Counted from the first letter of the stretch, positions 31,679 to 41,107 are shown. The stretch is DNA of 50,509 nucleotides from Streptococcus sp. A12 (GCF_905372335.1 NZ_CAJPOU010000006.1:1-50509); one strand, 5' to 3'. The notes: generated by a model not told the origin, from the sequence alone. A program made the numbers and translations.

Positions 31679-32923
31679 TCAAATTATTCCTTTCTCGTGT
31701 AGTCGACTCAATTGTTTCTGTCTCAAGAGTCGACTTTCTTTTTTCCGTTCTTCACTCACCCTATTTTGATGGCTCATGGATAACAATAAGCCAATCCCAA
31801 TGAGGTTACTCACAATAGCGGATCCTCCTTGTGAGATAAAAGGCAAGGGAATTCCAGTGAGAGGCAAGATTCCAGTTACAGCCCCAATATTCTCAAATAT
31901 GTGGAAGACCAGCATCATGATGAAACCAGTTGAGATATAGGTGTAAAATTGATTATTGGATTTCAGGGTAATGCGCAACATCTTATAAACTAGAAACATG
32001 TATAAGAGAAGGAGACACAGTCCTCCTACAAACCCAAAATCTTCCGCGATGACCGTAAAAATCATATCACTCTCCCTGACCGGGATTAACAGATTGGATA
32101 CATTAAAACCTTGCCCCAATAGACCACCGCTTGCAATGGCCAGCTGTCCCTGAGCCTGTTGGAAGGTCATGGTTTGTGCATAATCAAAAGGATTCAACCA
32201 GGCTAAAATGCGGTTCATCTGATAGGTGGGCATCCCCAGAGTTTGATGGAGAAAAGCCCGCCCACCGTCGGATAAAAAGACGGCCAAAAAGAGAGCAATT
32301 CCACCTGCGAGGGTCAAAAAGACTGGTAAAATGATTTTCCAAGAGACCCCTGAAATAAGGACTACTCCTGAGAAGATAGCCATAAATACCAAGGAGGTTC
32401 CAAAATCATGTTGAAAGGCTAGAAGCCCTAGGACCGGTATGGTATAGGCAGCAATTTGGAGAATGAGAAAAAAGTCTTTTTTTAGCGTCCGATTTTCTTC
32501 CCTATTGTTTCGTAAAAAATGAACAATCGCACGAGAGACCATCAAGATATAAGAAATTTTCATAAACTCTGATGGCTGAAAAAGGCTGATCCCCTTGTAG
32601 GCCACCCAGTTTTTAGAACCGGTCGAAGCAACCAGATTTGGGTTGTAAAAATAAAGGGGCAAGACCATTAAGACCAAGCCAAAGACATACAAGTAAGGCG
32701 TTACTTTCCATAAAAATTCTGTATTAAAGAGCATAACGACAAAACTAATCATACATCCTAAAACAATCCAGGCAACCTGTTGGCCTAAAATAGACCAAAC
32801 CAAGTCAGGATAATCATTCGAAACTGCAATGTAGACTGCCACCACACCAAATGCTAATAATAACAAAACAGTGGTGATCAAGGAGAAATCTCCTCTAAGT
32901 TTGAAAGACTGACGTCTCTTCAT
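31679..32923 (-). CDS. rodA: Rod shape-determining SEDS glycosyltransferase RodA
   Basis: A 414-residue polytopic membrane protein with about ten transmembrane segments. SEDS motifs are visible: GSKNWVAYKGISLFQPSEFMKISYI, HDFGTSLVFMAIF, and GIPLPFISQGGSAIVSNLIGIGLLLS. It polymerises glycan strands for peripheral wall growth with a partner class B PBP. It follows the YeiH gene by 16 bp, with GGGAGATG as ribosome binding site. RodA rather than FtsW is favoured by gene order (gyrB/DJ-1 region) and length. Confidence 0.94.
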   Translation of the reverse strand: MKRRQSFKLRGDFSLITTVLLLLAFGVVAVYIAVSNDYPDLVWSILGQQVAWIVLGCMISFVVMLFNTEFLWKVTPYLYVFGLVLMVLPLYFYNPNLVASTGSKNWVAYKGISLFQPSEFMKISYILMVSRAIVHFLRNNREENRTLKKDFFLILQIAAYTIPVLGLLAFQHDFGTSLVFMAIFSGVVLISGVSWKIILPVFLTLAGGIALFLAVFLSDGGRAFLHQTLGMPTYQMNRILAWLNPFDYAQTMTFQQAQGQLAIASGGLLGQGFNVSNLLIPVRESDMIFTVIAEDFGFVGGLCLLLLYMFLVYKMLRITLKSNNQFYTYISTGFIMMLVFHIFENIGAVTGILPLTGIPLPFISQGGSAIVSNLIGIGLLLSMSHQNRVSEERKKESRLLRQKQLSRLHEKGII

Positions 32924-32939
32924 TTCATCTCCCTTTCAT

Positions 32940-33947
32940 TTAGATTCCTAAAACGTGTTGAAGTAGCAAACTAGAAATGGACACAGCTACCCAGGCCACA
33001 AGGCCGATGAGGAGAGGAGCCACCCCCTGCTTACGGAAGGCCTGAATAGACACTTGACTTCCAATGCCAACCAAGGCCATAGCCATTAAATATTGTGACA
33101 ACCATTTACAGAAGGGAATCCAAGAATTTGGAAACCAGCCAAAGGACGTCACTAAAGAAGCCAAAAGGAAGTAGAAAATAAACCAAGGAACAATTTTACT
33201 CAATGCCACTTGCTTCCCTTCTCGATCCTGTTTCGACCGTCCTAGAAGTTTTAGTCCCAACATCCCAAAACAGATTGGAATAATCATCAAAGCTCGGGTC
33301 AACTTCACAACCGTAGCCACTTCACCCGCTGCTTTACTATAGGAAAATGCGGCCGCTACAACAGATGAGGTATCATTAATGGCTGTTCCTGCCCAAAAAC
33401 CAAATTGCCGATCCGTCATAGCAAGGAGGTGACCAAAGAATGGAAAGAGGAAAACCGCTAGGATATTAAAGAAAAAGATGGTCGACATAGACAGAGCGAT
33501 TTCATTTTCATCAGCTTCTAGAACGGGAGAGGCTGCCGCGATTGCAGAGCCTCCACAAATAGCTGTCCCCATTCCAACCAAGGCTGTTAAGATCTTCGGA
33601 GCTTTTAAGAGGTAGCCCATTGCAAAAGCAGAGAAAAAGGCAATACTGATGGTCGGTAGACTAATGACCAAAGAAGACAGGCCCAATTGGGTCACCTTTT
33701 GAAAGGACATGGTAAAGCCCATCAAGATAATGGAATATTGCAAGAGTTTTTTCCCCGAATAGGCTAGACCCGGCCTACTATTTTGAGGCAAGAGTTGACT
33801 AGCATTCAAGAGGATCCCACATAGGATAGCAAAAAGACTAGAGCCAAGGATAGGTACTGCTTTTCCTAACACCATAGATAGTCCTGCTGTAAGAGCGGCT
33901 AGCAAGACACCGGGAACATACTGAGTTCCATTGGGTTTTTGATTCAT
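32940..33947 (-). CDS. YeiH-family putative sulfate exporter (UPF0324)
   Basis: A 335-residue membrane protein with about ten hydrophobic segments. Family signatures are GKKLLQYSIILMGFTMSFQK, MGTAICGGSAIAAASPVL, and FGFWAGTAINDTSSVVAAAFSYS. Function in the family is poorly established. ATG 33947 with TAGGAG 6 nt upstream is chosen; it lies 1 bp after the dinG stop, and the frame upstream to 33971 is overlap. It is sandwiched between dinG and rodA in the operon. Confidence 0.9.
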   Translation of the reverse strand: MNQKPNGTQYVPGVLLAALTAGLSMVLGKAVPILGSSLFAILCGILLNASQLLPQNSRPGLAYSGKKLLQYSIILMGFTMSFQKVTQLGLSSLVISLPTISIAFFSAFAMGYLLKAPKILTALVGMGTAICGGSAIAAASPVLEADENEIALSMSTIFFFNILAVFLFPFFGHLLAMTDRQFGFWAGTAINDTSSVVAAAFSYSKAAGEVATVVKLTRALMIIPICFGMLGLKLLGRSKQDREGKQVALSKIVPWFIFYFLLASLVTSFGWFPNSWIPFCKWLSQYLMAMALVGIGSQVSIQAFRKQGVAPLLIGLVAWVAVSISSLLLQHVLGI

Positions 33948-33948
33948 G

Positions 33949-36408
33949 TTAACTCCTAAATTGTTCAACAACTTCTTTTACTTCTCCTGTCTTAGCAATG
34001 ACAAGAGGAGCTATTTTCTCTAAACTAGCTTGAATCTTCGAACCATATTGACGATTTAATAAGCGTTGATCTAATAAAATGACCAGAGATTCTTGCTCGC
34101 TCGAACGACTCGAGCGTCCAAGAGCCTGCTTCAAGCGTAAGATAGCTAGTGGCAAACTATAATCATAGAAAGGATTTTTCCCTTCTAGGCGCAAGGTTTC
34201 ATGCAGCTTTTGTACAAAGAAATCACTTGGATTATCAAAAGGAATGCGAGGAATGACTTGAATGATTTTTGCTTGCTGGGCAAAATCGACCCCTTCCCAA
34301 AAACTACCGGATCCTAAAAGGACGGAAGCTTCCCCTCTATCAAATCGGCGTTTAATAGTTGCTGCTTCACCATTCTTATACTGAGCCAGATGACCCACTG
34401 TCATCAGCTGAGAAGTTGCTAAAAGCAAGTCCTTGGAAGTGAACAAGGCAAAGAGAGGCAAGCCAGTAGCTGCTAGATCATCCAAATAACTTGCTAAAGA
34501 GCCAGCTAATTCCTCTTGCGTCAAATTGGTCAAATCAGGAAATTCTCGATCGATGAAGATGGTTTGCCCTTGATGGTAGGACAGTTCTTTCCCAATGAAT
34601 TGGTAATTCTCAATTCCTAAAATCGAGGCTAGATTGACCTTTTTACTAATGGATAAGGTAGCTGAGACCAAGAGAAGTCTGGTAGTTGTTGGAATAAAGT
34701 CTTGAAGGGAAACCAAGCCCTCTCTTCCAGACTGCAAGCGAATTATCAGATGCTGATTCTCTTGTGTACGATCAATCCAAAAAATTTGAAAACGAGGATC
34801 AAAGACCGTTTTTAATGCAGCCAAGACTGGACTATCTAGTTCAGATAAATCCTGGCGAATTTTTTTCACCTGTTCCGCTGTTAGTTCGACCTTTCTGCTA
34901 CCCGATTCAAGATGCTTGAGTAGAGCATTCAATTCAAATTGGAGACTTTCAAGGATCCGTCGTTTCAGCAAGGATTTTTCTATTTCTATCTCCCGTTGCA
35001 GATCTAGCATGAAATCTGATAATGATAAGGAAGCCCTTGAAAACTGCTCCAATGAAAAATAAAGTTTTTGTGCTTCATCCACCACTAGAGTCCGATTTTC
35101 TACTAGAGAAGGATCATCCTCTAATCGAGTCAATAAATAAGCATGATTAGTGAGCAAGACTCGACTCATTTTAGCTTTTTCTTGACCGAGACGCCAAAAA
35201 TCTTCTGTGTAAAATAAAGATTTTTTTGATAGCTTCCCATCATGACGGATTCGTTGAACAAAATTCCCGTAACGATGGAGCTGTCCCACTTCGTTTAGAT
35301 CACCCGTCCTTGTTTGGGTCAACCAGACTAGCAATTGCATTTTGAACCGATTCCAGAGGCGATTATCCTCAGGTTCATGCAAGATTCGAAAGAACTCACC
35401 CAGTTTTAAATAATTTTGAGGACTCTTCAGGCTATGAAAAGAAGTCTGAAAAACGTCCTCAATCGTCTTAGCTTCCTGTTGCATGATTTGGTCTTGTAAG
35501 ACCTTGGTTGGAACACTGACAACAATCTGGTCCTTTGTATGCGCTAGTAAGGGAAGGAGATAGCCATAGGTTTTTCCAATCCCAGTAGGTCCCTCGATAA
35601 AGGTTGCTACTTCTCTTGAAGACTGAAGACTTTCTTCAATTGACTGGGCAAACTCTTGCTGCAAGGGACGGGGTTCCATGCCCATTAACTGGATATTAAT
35701 AGCAAACTGATCAGAAAAATTCTTGGCATCTCTTTTGATCAGTGGCTTACGAAGAAAAATCCCATGGTGAGATGTCAAGTCCTCTTTATGAAAAGCTCCC
35801 GCATCCTCGAATGCATCCTCTATCAAGAGTCTCGACTCGTAAATCAGATTATCAGAAAATGACAGCAAGGTTTCAACCAATTCTCTTGGTAAGGAAGCAA
35901 TCGTTTCACGAAGCTTAAGAAATAGCTGGGCGGTTGCTTCCGCATCAGAAATAGCTGAGTGAGCATGGTCTAGAGGAATCGCCAATTCTTCACACAGGCT
36001 ACTTAAATTATATCTTTCTAGGGTTGGGAAAAAGACTTGGGCCAATTCAACCGTATCGATCCGGGGGGTTATGAGCTCAAAGCCTTCCCAAAACAATGAT
36101 TCTGCCAAGAGATTGGCATCAAATTTGACATTATGAGCCACAAAGACAGCATCTTCAATCAGTTCGTATACTTGTCTGGCTACCTGTGAAAAGTCAGGGG
36201 CCTTCTTTAGTTGCTGATTGGTAATCCCAGTCAGTTGGCGAATATGTTCGTCTAGTTCCTCATGGGGGTTGACATAAGTCTCATAGGTCTCTACAATCTG
36301 CCCATCTTGAATGATGACAATCCCGATTTGAATAATTTTTGCATTGCTGCTTGCACTGGTCGCTTCCAGGTCCACGACAGCATATTTTCTTTTAACATTC
36401 GTCGTCAT
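33949..36408 (-). CDS. dinG: Bifunctional DnaQ-type exonuclease/DinG-family helicase
   Basis: 819 residues. The N-terminal DEDDh 3'-5' exonuclease (1-165) has D13 and E15 in VVDLEATSA, HNVKFDANL with D97, and H150/D155 in HAHSAISDAEA. The C-terminal SF2 XPD-like helicase has Walker A GPTGIGKT (273-280), a DEAQ box (VVDEAQ) and motif VI QALGRSSRS. Firmicute DinG proteins of this kind lack the Fe-S cluster and act mainly as nucleases (family knowledge). The -10 box ends 10 nt before the ATG and there is no Shine-Dalgarno, so the leader is at most a few nt. First gene of the operon with yeiH, rodA and the DJ-1 gene. Confidence 0.94.
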   Translation of the reverse strand: MTTNVKRKYAVVDLEATSASSNAKIIQIGIVIIQDGQIVETYETYVNPHEELDEHIRQLTGITNQQLKKAPDFSQVARQVYELIEDAVFVAHNVKFDANLLAESLFWEGFELITPRIDTVELAQVFFPTLERYNLSSLCEELAIPLDHAHSAISDAEATAQLFLKLRETIASLPRELVETLLSFSDNLIYESRLLIEDAFEDAGAFHKEDLTSHHGIFLRKPLIKRDAKNFSDQFAINIQLMGMEPRPLQQEFAQSIEESLQSSREVATFIEGPTGIGKTYGYLLPLLAHTKDQIVVSVPTKVLQDQIMQQEAKTIEDVFQTSFHSLKSPQNYLKLGEFFRILHEPEDNRLWNRFKMQLLVWLTQTRTGDLNEVGQLHRYGNFVQRIRHDGKLSKKSLFYTEDFWRLGQEKAKMSRVLLTNHAYLLTRLEDDPSLVENRTLVVDEAQKLYFSLEQFSRASLSLSDFMLDLQREIEIEKSLLKRRILESLQFELNALLKHLESGSRKVELTAEQVKKIRQDLSELDSPVLAALKTVFDPRFQIFWIDRTQENQHLIIRLQSGREGLVSLQDFIPTTTRLLLVSATLSISKKVNLASILGIENYQFIGKELSYHQGQTIFIDREFPDLTNLTQEELAGSLASYLDDLAATGLPLFALFTSKDLLLATSQLMTVGHLAQYKNGEAATIKRRFDRGEASVLLGSGSFWEGVDFAQQAKIIQVIPRIPFDNPSDFFVQKLHETLRLEGKNPFYDYSLPLAILRLKQALGRSSRSSEQESLVILLDQRLLNRQYGSKIQASLEKIAPLVIAKTGEVKEVVEQFRS

Positions 36409-36418
36409 AGCACTTAAA

Positions 36419-36427
36419 ATTATATCA
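36419..36427 (-). promoter_or_regulatory. Promoter of the dinG operon, near-leaderless start
   Basis: Extended -10 TGATATAAT (-10 at 36419-36424) with 10 nt to the ATG at 36408; the expected leader is 3-4 nt. Confidence 0.6.
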
Positions 36428-36566
36428 TTTTCCGAGTCGCTTTGCTTGGTATTTTATGACATTGAAGAGGCCAAATCCAGCCAAGCGACGATTCTTCGGT
36501 TTCTAGAGGCGTTTTAGTCAGCTATTTTACAATATTTTTGATAGACTAATAGAGAAAGGAGCTCTT

Positions 36567-37208
36567 ATGAAAATCCACCGCATTGTCAATCCCATCGCTT
36601 ATGAAAACACCTACTTGCTTGAAAACGAGGACTATCTTTTGGTCGTTGATCCCGGGAGTGCTTGGGAACAAATTCGTAGCCGCATCGATCAACTCGCAAA
36701 ACCAATTGCTGCTATTCTCCTCACCCATACCCACTACGACCATATCATGAGCTTAGAAAGGGTGCGGGAAACTTATGGCCATCCACCTGTTTATGTAGAT
36801 GCTCATGAAGCAGCCTGGCTTCAAAGTCCTGTGGACAATCTTTCCGGTTTAGACCGTCATTCTGATTTAATGGATGTGGTCTGCCAGCCAGCCGAAGAGC
36901 ATTTTGACTATCAAACAGCTTATCATTTGAAGGACTTCCATTTTTATGTCCTTCACACACCTGGACATTCCATCGGAGGGGTCTCTTTGGTCTTTCCTGA
37001 TGACCACCTTGTCTTGACAGGAGATGCCCTTTTCCGAGAAACCATTGGACGGACCGATTTGCCGACAGGAAGTGGTCCCCAACTCCTTGAAAGTATTGAG
37101 ATACAGTTGCTCACTCTTCCATCCTCTTACGCAGTATACCCAGGACATGGGAATGATACCACTATCGGTCATGAAAAAATGTTTAATCCCTTCTTTCGAA
37201 ATCGATAA
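36567..37208 (+). CDS. MBL-fold hydrolase (glyoxalase II-like)
   Basis: A 213-residue metallo-beta-lactamase-fold protein. The metal motif THTHYDH (residues 53-59), LHTPGHSIGG, LTGDALF and YPGHGNDT give the complete set of binuclear metal ligands. The short length without the glyoxalase II C-terminal domain places it with YcbL-like hydrolases. The start is supported by AAAGGAG. It converges on ftsX and shares a terminator with it. Confidence 0.92.
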   Translation: MKIHRIVNPIAYENTYLLENEDYLLVVDPGSAWEQIRSRIDQLAKPIAAILLTHTHYDHIMSLERVRETYGHPPVYVDAHEAAWLQSPVDNLSGLDRHSDLMDVVCQPAEEHFDYQTAYHLKDFHFYVLHTPGHSIGGVSLVFPDDHLVLTGDALFRETIGRTDLPTGSGPQLLESIEIQLLTLPSSYAVYPGHGNDTTIGHEKMFNPFFRNR

Positions 37209-37240
37209 AAAAGGAAGTTCTTTTGAACTTCCTTTTTTGT
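37205..37240. terminator. Bidirectional terminator between the MBL gene and ftsX
   Basis: Perfect stem AAAAAAGGAAGTTC/GAACTTCCTTTTTT (37207-37220 with 37225-37238) and a TTTT loop. Confidence 0.92.
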
Positions 37241-37246
37241 ATAATC

Positions 37247-38173
37247 TTAAATCTTCAAGAAACGTCTCATTGAAATAGATGAGCCAAGTGCTCCAATTAA
37301 AATACCGAGACCAAACAGTCCTCCGACCATAATCGGAACAAGAAGGTTTGGACTATATAAGAACAATTTCTGATCTTGTAGAGTATTGTACATAGACTTG
37401 TAGACAATATTATAGACATAATAAAGCAAGAGAGCTGGTGGAATTGCACCAATCAAGCCAATCCAGGCACCTTCCAAAAGGAATGGAGCACGAATATAGC
37501 CACTCTTAGCACCAACCAGACGCATAATCTTGATTTCTCGACTTCGTGAAATAATGGTAATCCGAATCGTATTAGAAATCAAGAAGACCGCGATAAAGAT
37601 TAGTAAACCAGCACCAATCAAGCCCCAAATACGGATGAAGTTTCCGAGAGCAAAGAGGCGTTGAGTATCAACTCCCCCATCTTTTACTTCAGATACCCCT
37701 TCGATCTTCTTAGCGGCTTTAGAAACTTCTTTTACGTACTTAGGAGCCGTTGTCTCTACAAAATAGGCATCATAGAGTGGATTGGCATCCCCGTCAAAAA
37801 TTTTCCAGTTGTTACCAGCAGTCTTGATCAAGTTTTCATATTGTTCTTCCTTGCTAGAGAACTCAACTTTATCAACATTCTTCATGGCTGTCAACGCATT
37901 ATAGACTTTCTTGTAGTCCTCATTATCAACCATCTGGCCTTCTTTTTCGATCTGCTGGCTTTGATCTTGGATATCCTTGCGCATATAGACAACAATCCGT
38001 ACACTATTTTGAATATCATCTGATAGCTTGATCGTATTCGCAATAACTGAGGCAAAAATCGCTACAAGTCCAAGTGTAATCATCACCGAACTAACCGCAG
38101 CAATGGTCATCCAGCCATTCCGTTTTAAACTTTTAAATGATTCAATGAGATGGCGGAAAAATCTTCTAATCAT
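37247..38173 (-). CDS. ftsX: Cell-division ABC transporter permease FtsX
   Basis: A 308-residue membrane protein with four transmembrane segments: one near residues 20-45, an extracellular domain (~50-170), and three near the C-terminus. FtsX with FtsE activates a peptidoglycan hydrolase (PcsB in streptococci) at the septum. The start is ATG 38173 (MIRRFFRHL), overlapping the ftsE stop by 8 bp; the frame extends upstream to 38236 only through ftsE. The C-terminal GALGSSISMRRFLKI is typical. Confidence 0.95.
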   Translation of the reverse strand: MIRRFFRHLIESFKSLKRNGWMTIAAVSSVMITLGLVAIFASVIANTIKLSDDIQNSVRIVVYMRKDIQDQSQQIEKEGQMVDNEDYKKVYNALTAMKNVDKVEFSSKEEQYENLIKTAGNNWKIFDGDANPLYDAYFVETTAPKYVKEVSKAAKKIEGVSEVKDGGVDTQRLFALGNFIRIWGLIGAGLLIFIAVFLISNTIRITIISRSREIKIMRLVGAKSGYIRAPFLLEGAWIGLIGAIPPALLLYYVYNIVYKSMYNTLQDQKLFLYSPNLLVPIMVGGLFGLGILIGALGSSISMRRFLKI

Positions 38174-38858
38174 CGTATCCGTACTCTCCTTCCGCTTCAT
38201 CCCGTACAACACGGCCATTTTCAATGGCGATAACACGGTGACGAAGTGTATTTACAATTTGGCTATTATGAGTCGCCATCAAAACAGTGGTACCTTGCAA
38301 ATTAATTCGCTCTAAGAGGTTCATAATTTCCCAAGAGTTATCTGGGTCCAAGTTCCCTGTTGGTTCGTCCGCAATCAATACTTTAGGATTGTTGACGATG
38401 GAACGCGCGATAGCGATCCGTTGTTGCTCACCACCTGAAAGCTCATTTGGGAATGAACGAACCTTGTGTTTCAAACCAACAAGGTCTAAAACTTCCATTA
38501 CGCGTTTTTTAATGTTGCGACGACGCTCTCCGATTACTTCCATTGCGTAGGCAATATTTTCATAAACGGTCTTTTTAGGAAGCAATTTGTAATCTTGGAA
38601 GACTACCCCAACGTTCCGACGCAACATCGGAATATCGCGTTTTTTGATTTTATCTAAATCAAAACCAGCAACTTTCAAGCTACCTTTATCATGCTTCACC
38701 TCACGGTAAAGCAAGCGAATAAAGGTTGATTTACCTGCACCAGAAGGTCCTACAATATAGGCAAATTCTCCTGGTTCAATATGAACGGTCACTCCTCGAA
38801 GAGCTGTCGTTCCGTTGTCATACTTTTTGACAACATCTTTCATTTCAATCATTGACAT
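38166..38858 (-). CDS. ftsE: Cell-division ATP-binding protein FtsE
   Basis: A 230-residue ATPase partner of FtsX. Walker A GPSGAGKST, signature LSGGEQQR, and Walker B VLIADEPTGNLD are present. The sequence MIEMKDVVKKYDNGTTALRG and the C-terminal GEYGYDD are typical of streptococcal FtsE. ATG 38858 is chosen (AAAGGAA 10 nt upstream); an in-frame ATG at 38879 lies before the ribosome binding site. It follows prfB by 42 bp and overlaps ftsX, the conserved prfB-ftsE-ftsX order. Confidence 0.95.
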   Translation of the reverse strand: MSMIEMKDVVKKYDNGTTALRGVTVHIEPGEFAYIVGPSGAGKSTFIRLLYREVKHDKGSLKVAGFDLDKIKKRDIPMLRRNVGVVFQDYKLLPKKTVYENIAYAMEVIGERRRNIKKRVMEVLDLVGLKHKVRSFPNELSGGEQQRIAIARSIVNNPKVLIADEPTGNLDPDNSWEIMNLLERINLQGTTVLMATHNSQIVNTLRHRVIAIENGRVVRDEAEGEYGYDD

Positions 38859-38900
38859 GTATTGAAAATTCCTTTCCACATTTTATATAGAAGGAGGACT

Positions 38901-39996
38901 TTAATTGAGACGCCATTTTAAATAGGCATCAATAAAGCCATCAATATCTCCGTCCATTACTTTATCAACTTGGGCTACTTCATAGCTTGTACGGTGATCC
39001 TTCACCATGGTATATGGTGTAAAGACGTAGGAGCGAATCTGACTTCCCCAGGTGATTTCTTTTTTATCACCCTTTAAGGAATCCACTTCAGCTGCCTTCT
39101 TTTCTTGCTCCAATTGATAAAGTTTCGCCTGCAACATTTTCATTGCACGGTCACGGTTTCCGTACTGAGTCCGGTCAACAGTCGAAGCAACTACAATCCC
39201 TGTTGGGATGTGAGTCAAACGAACACCTGTAGAAACCTTATTGACATTTTGTCCACCAGCTCCACCCGAACGGAAGGTATCCATCTTGATATCATCATCT
39301 CGGACTTCAACTTCAATGGTATCATCCAATTCTGGCATGACTTCAACTGATGTGAAGGATGTATGGCGACGTTTAGCTGAGTCGAATGGCGAGATCCGTA
39401 CCAAACGGTGAACGCCCATTTCAGATTTCAACAAGCCATAGGCATGCGGTCCTTCGAAAGACAAGGTAACGGATTTAATCCCAGCCTCGTCTCCTGCCTG
39501 GTAGTCCAAAACTTCCACCTTGAAACCATGAGCATTTCCGAAGCGGGTATACATCCGAAGAAGCATATCTCCCCAGTCCTGAGCCTCAGTACCACCAGAT
39601 CCCGGATGGATTTCCAAGATTGCATTATTATTATCATAGGGTTCTGATAAGAGAAGCATCATCTCATAACTGGTCATCATCTTATCCAACTCTATCAACT
39701 TCTCTTCTAGCTCTTCGTGAACGGATTCATCTTCTGAGAGAAACTCAAGAAGGATTTCGGATTCATCAAACAAGTCTGTCATTTGATGGAAATTCTCATA
39801 GGTTTGTTTCAACTCATTTAATTCCTGGGACGTTTTTTGCGCCGCAATATTATCATCCCAAAAATCAGGTTCTGTCATTTTGTTTTCCAAAATGGCAATT
39901 TCTTCTTCCAGACCCTCTAAGTCAAAGAGACCCCCTGAAAGAAGCTAATTTTTCACGATTCGCGTCAATTTTCTGACGGATTTCTGAAATATCCAT
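38901..39996 (-). CDS. prfB: Peptide chain release factor 2 (with programmed +1 frameshift)
   Basis: RF2 terminates translation at UGA and UAA. It is read from ATG 39996 for 24 codons (MDISEIRQKIDANREK...) to an in-frame TGA at 39922-39924. A +1 shift then continues as DLEGLEEEIAILENK to the end, giving about 364 residues, the usual RF2 length. SPF (anticodon-like tripeptide, in RISPFDSAKRR) and GGQ (SGGAGGQNVNK) are both intact. A reading that starts at TTG 39890 would miss the true N-terminus. An extended -10 promoter TGGTATAAT (-10 at 40023-40028) precedes it. Confidence 0.96.
39921..39936 (-). other. prfB: Programmed +1 frameshift site of prfB
   Basis: The minus strand reads AGGGGGTCTCTTTGAC: an internal Shine-Dalgarno-like AGGGGG, then CTT-TGA-C. 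Low RF2 lets the ribosome slip on CTT and read GAC, so the factor autoregulates its own synthesis. This is the classical RF2 recoding signal. Confidence 0.95.
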
Positions 39997-40022
39997 AAGT
40001 ACCTCTTTCTAAGTATCAGTCT

Positions 40023-40031
40023 ATTATACCA
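40023..40031 (-). promoter_or_regulatory. Promoter of prfB-ftsEX
   Basis: Extended -10 TGGTATAAT on the minus strand, 26 nt before the prfB ATG; no clear -35. Confidence 0.55.
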
Positions 40032-40118
40032 CAAACCCCGTCATTTGCACATAGTAAGAGATAGTAAGAATGGTTTACCCTACAAAAATCGCATAAAATC
40101 AGTTCGTTGTCACCTCCC

Positions 40119-40147
40119 TTGTTACATAATTGTTAGATTTGTTACAT
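40119..40147 (+). repeat. Direct repeats TTGTTACAT upstream of the phosphoesterase gene
   Basis: TTGTTACAT occurs at 40119-40127 and 40139-40147, exactly 20 bp apart (two helical turns). A further TTGTTA lies at 40130 and GGTTACC follows. This suggests a regulator binding site in the 197-bp intergenic region. Confidence 0.4.
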
Positions 40148-40178
40148 GTTGGTTACCTTTCTCTTTCTCATCAACTTA

Positions 40179-40187
40179 TGATACACT
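40179..40187 (+). promoter_or_regulatory. Promoter of the phosphoesterase gene, probable leaderless start
   Basis: Extended -10 TGATACACT (-10 at 40182-40187) ends 6 nt before the ATG at 40194. No Shine-Dalgarno sequence. Confidence 0.5.
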
Positions 40188-40193
40188 AGTGAT

Positions 40194-41051
40194 ATGACAC
40201 GTATTGGTTTTATGAGTGACCTGCACCTGGATTCCAATCAGTTGGGCGAGGCCGAACGCATGCAACTCCTGCAGGTCCTACAAGAAGAACAAATTGACCA
40301 CCTTCATCTAGCTGGAGACATCTCTAATGACTTTAAACAGATAAGCCTTCCCTTCATTCAGGACCTCCAAAGACAGCTTCCTGTCTCCTTTAACCTGGGC
40401 AATCACGATATGCTATTTCTTTCAGAAGAAGAAATCAAACAGTACGATTTTCAGGTCCAAACCTTTGGGGATAACCATTTAGTATCTCTTGCTGGATGGT
40501 ACGATTATAGCTTTGTTCCTGAAAAGAGCAAGGAGGCCCATCTACGTACCAAGAATACTTTCTGGTTTGATCGAAGATTGGAACGTCCTTTAGATGATCC
40601 AACCATCACCCAAGAAGTTCTCTTCCGATTGGATCAGGTCCTCGCTTCTTTAGATGGTAGAATCATCGTCGCTCTTCACTTTGTCCCCCACAAGGACTTC
40701 CTCGTTAGTCACCCCTACTTTCAGAAATTCAACGCCTTCTTAGGTAGTCAAGCTTTTCACGATCTCTTTGTAAAGCACGAGGTAGCGGATGTCGTCTTCG
40801 GACACTTGCATCATCGCCATCCTTCCAGAGCCATCGATAACGTCCATTATCACATGCGGCCTCTTGGCTATATTCGAGAATGGCAACTGACAGAAGACTT
40901 TTTCAAAGTCTATCCACAGTACAAGATCCCTCACATGTATCGTCTTCATAAACGCTACAACGCTGTGAAAGACTTACCTGAATTTCATCAATACAAAAGA
41001 CAACAGTTAGCAAGCGAATTTCGTCAGGCTTTAACCATCCTTGACTGCTAA
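40194..41051 (+). CDS. Metallophosphoesterase (calcineurin-like)
   Basis: A 285-residue protein with the calcineurin-like metal motifs in order: MSDLHLD (D9, H11), LAGDISND, LGNHD, ALHFVPH and FGHLHHRH. It is cytoplasmic with no signal peptide. The C-terminal ~60 residues are basic and specific to this streptococcal group. Substrate (nucleotide, phosphoprotein or nucleic acid) is unknown. There is no ribosome binding site, and the -10 box abuts the start, so translation from a leaderless message is likely. Confidence 0.88.
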   Translation: MTRIGFMSDLHLDSNQLGEAERMQLLQVLQEEQIDHLHLAGDISNDFKQISLPFIQDLQRQLPVSFNLGNHDMLFLSEEEIKQYDFQVQTFGDNHLVSLAGWYDYSFVPEKSKEAHLRTKNTFWFDRRLERPLDDPTITQEVLFRLDQVLASLDGRIIVALHFVPHKDFLVSHPYFQKFNAFLGSQAFHDLFVKHEVADVVFGHLHHRHPSRAIDNVHYHMRPLGYIREWQLTEDFFKVYPQYKIPHMYRLHKRYNAVKDLPEFHQYKRQQLASEFRQALTILDC

Positions 41052-41055
41052 AAAG

Positions 41056-41093
41056 AAAAAGATTTCGACCCCATAGGGAATCGAAATCTTTTT
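41056..41093. terminator. Bidirectional terminator between the phosphoesterase and aquaporin genes
   Basis: Stem AAAAAGATTTCGA/TCGAAATCTTTTT (41056-41068 with 41081-41093) and a 12-nt loop. Confidence 0.9.
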
Positions 41094-41107
41094 TTCGTTA
41101 AAATAGC

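Noticed and set aside
39890..39996. prfB read as a frameshifted pseudogene
   Set aside because: The shift coincides with the classical RF2 programmed +1 signal, and SPF and GGQ are intact.
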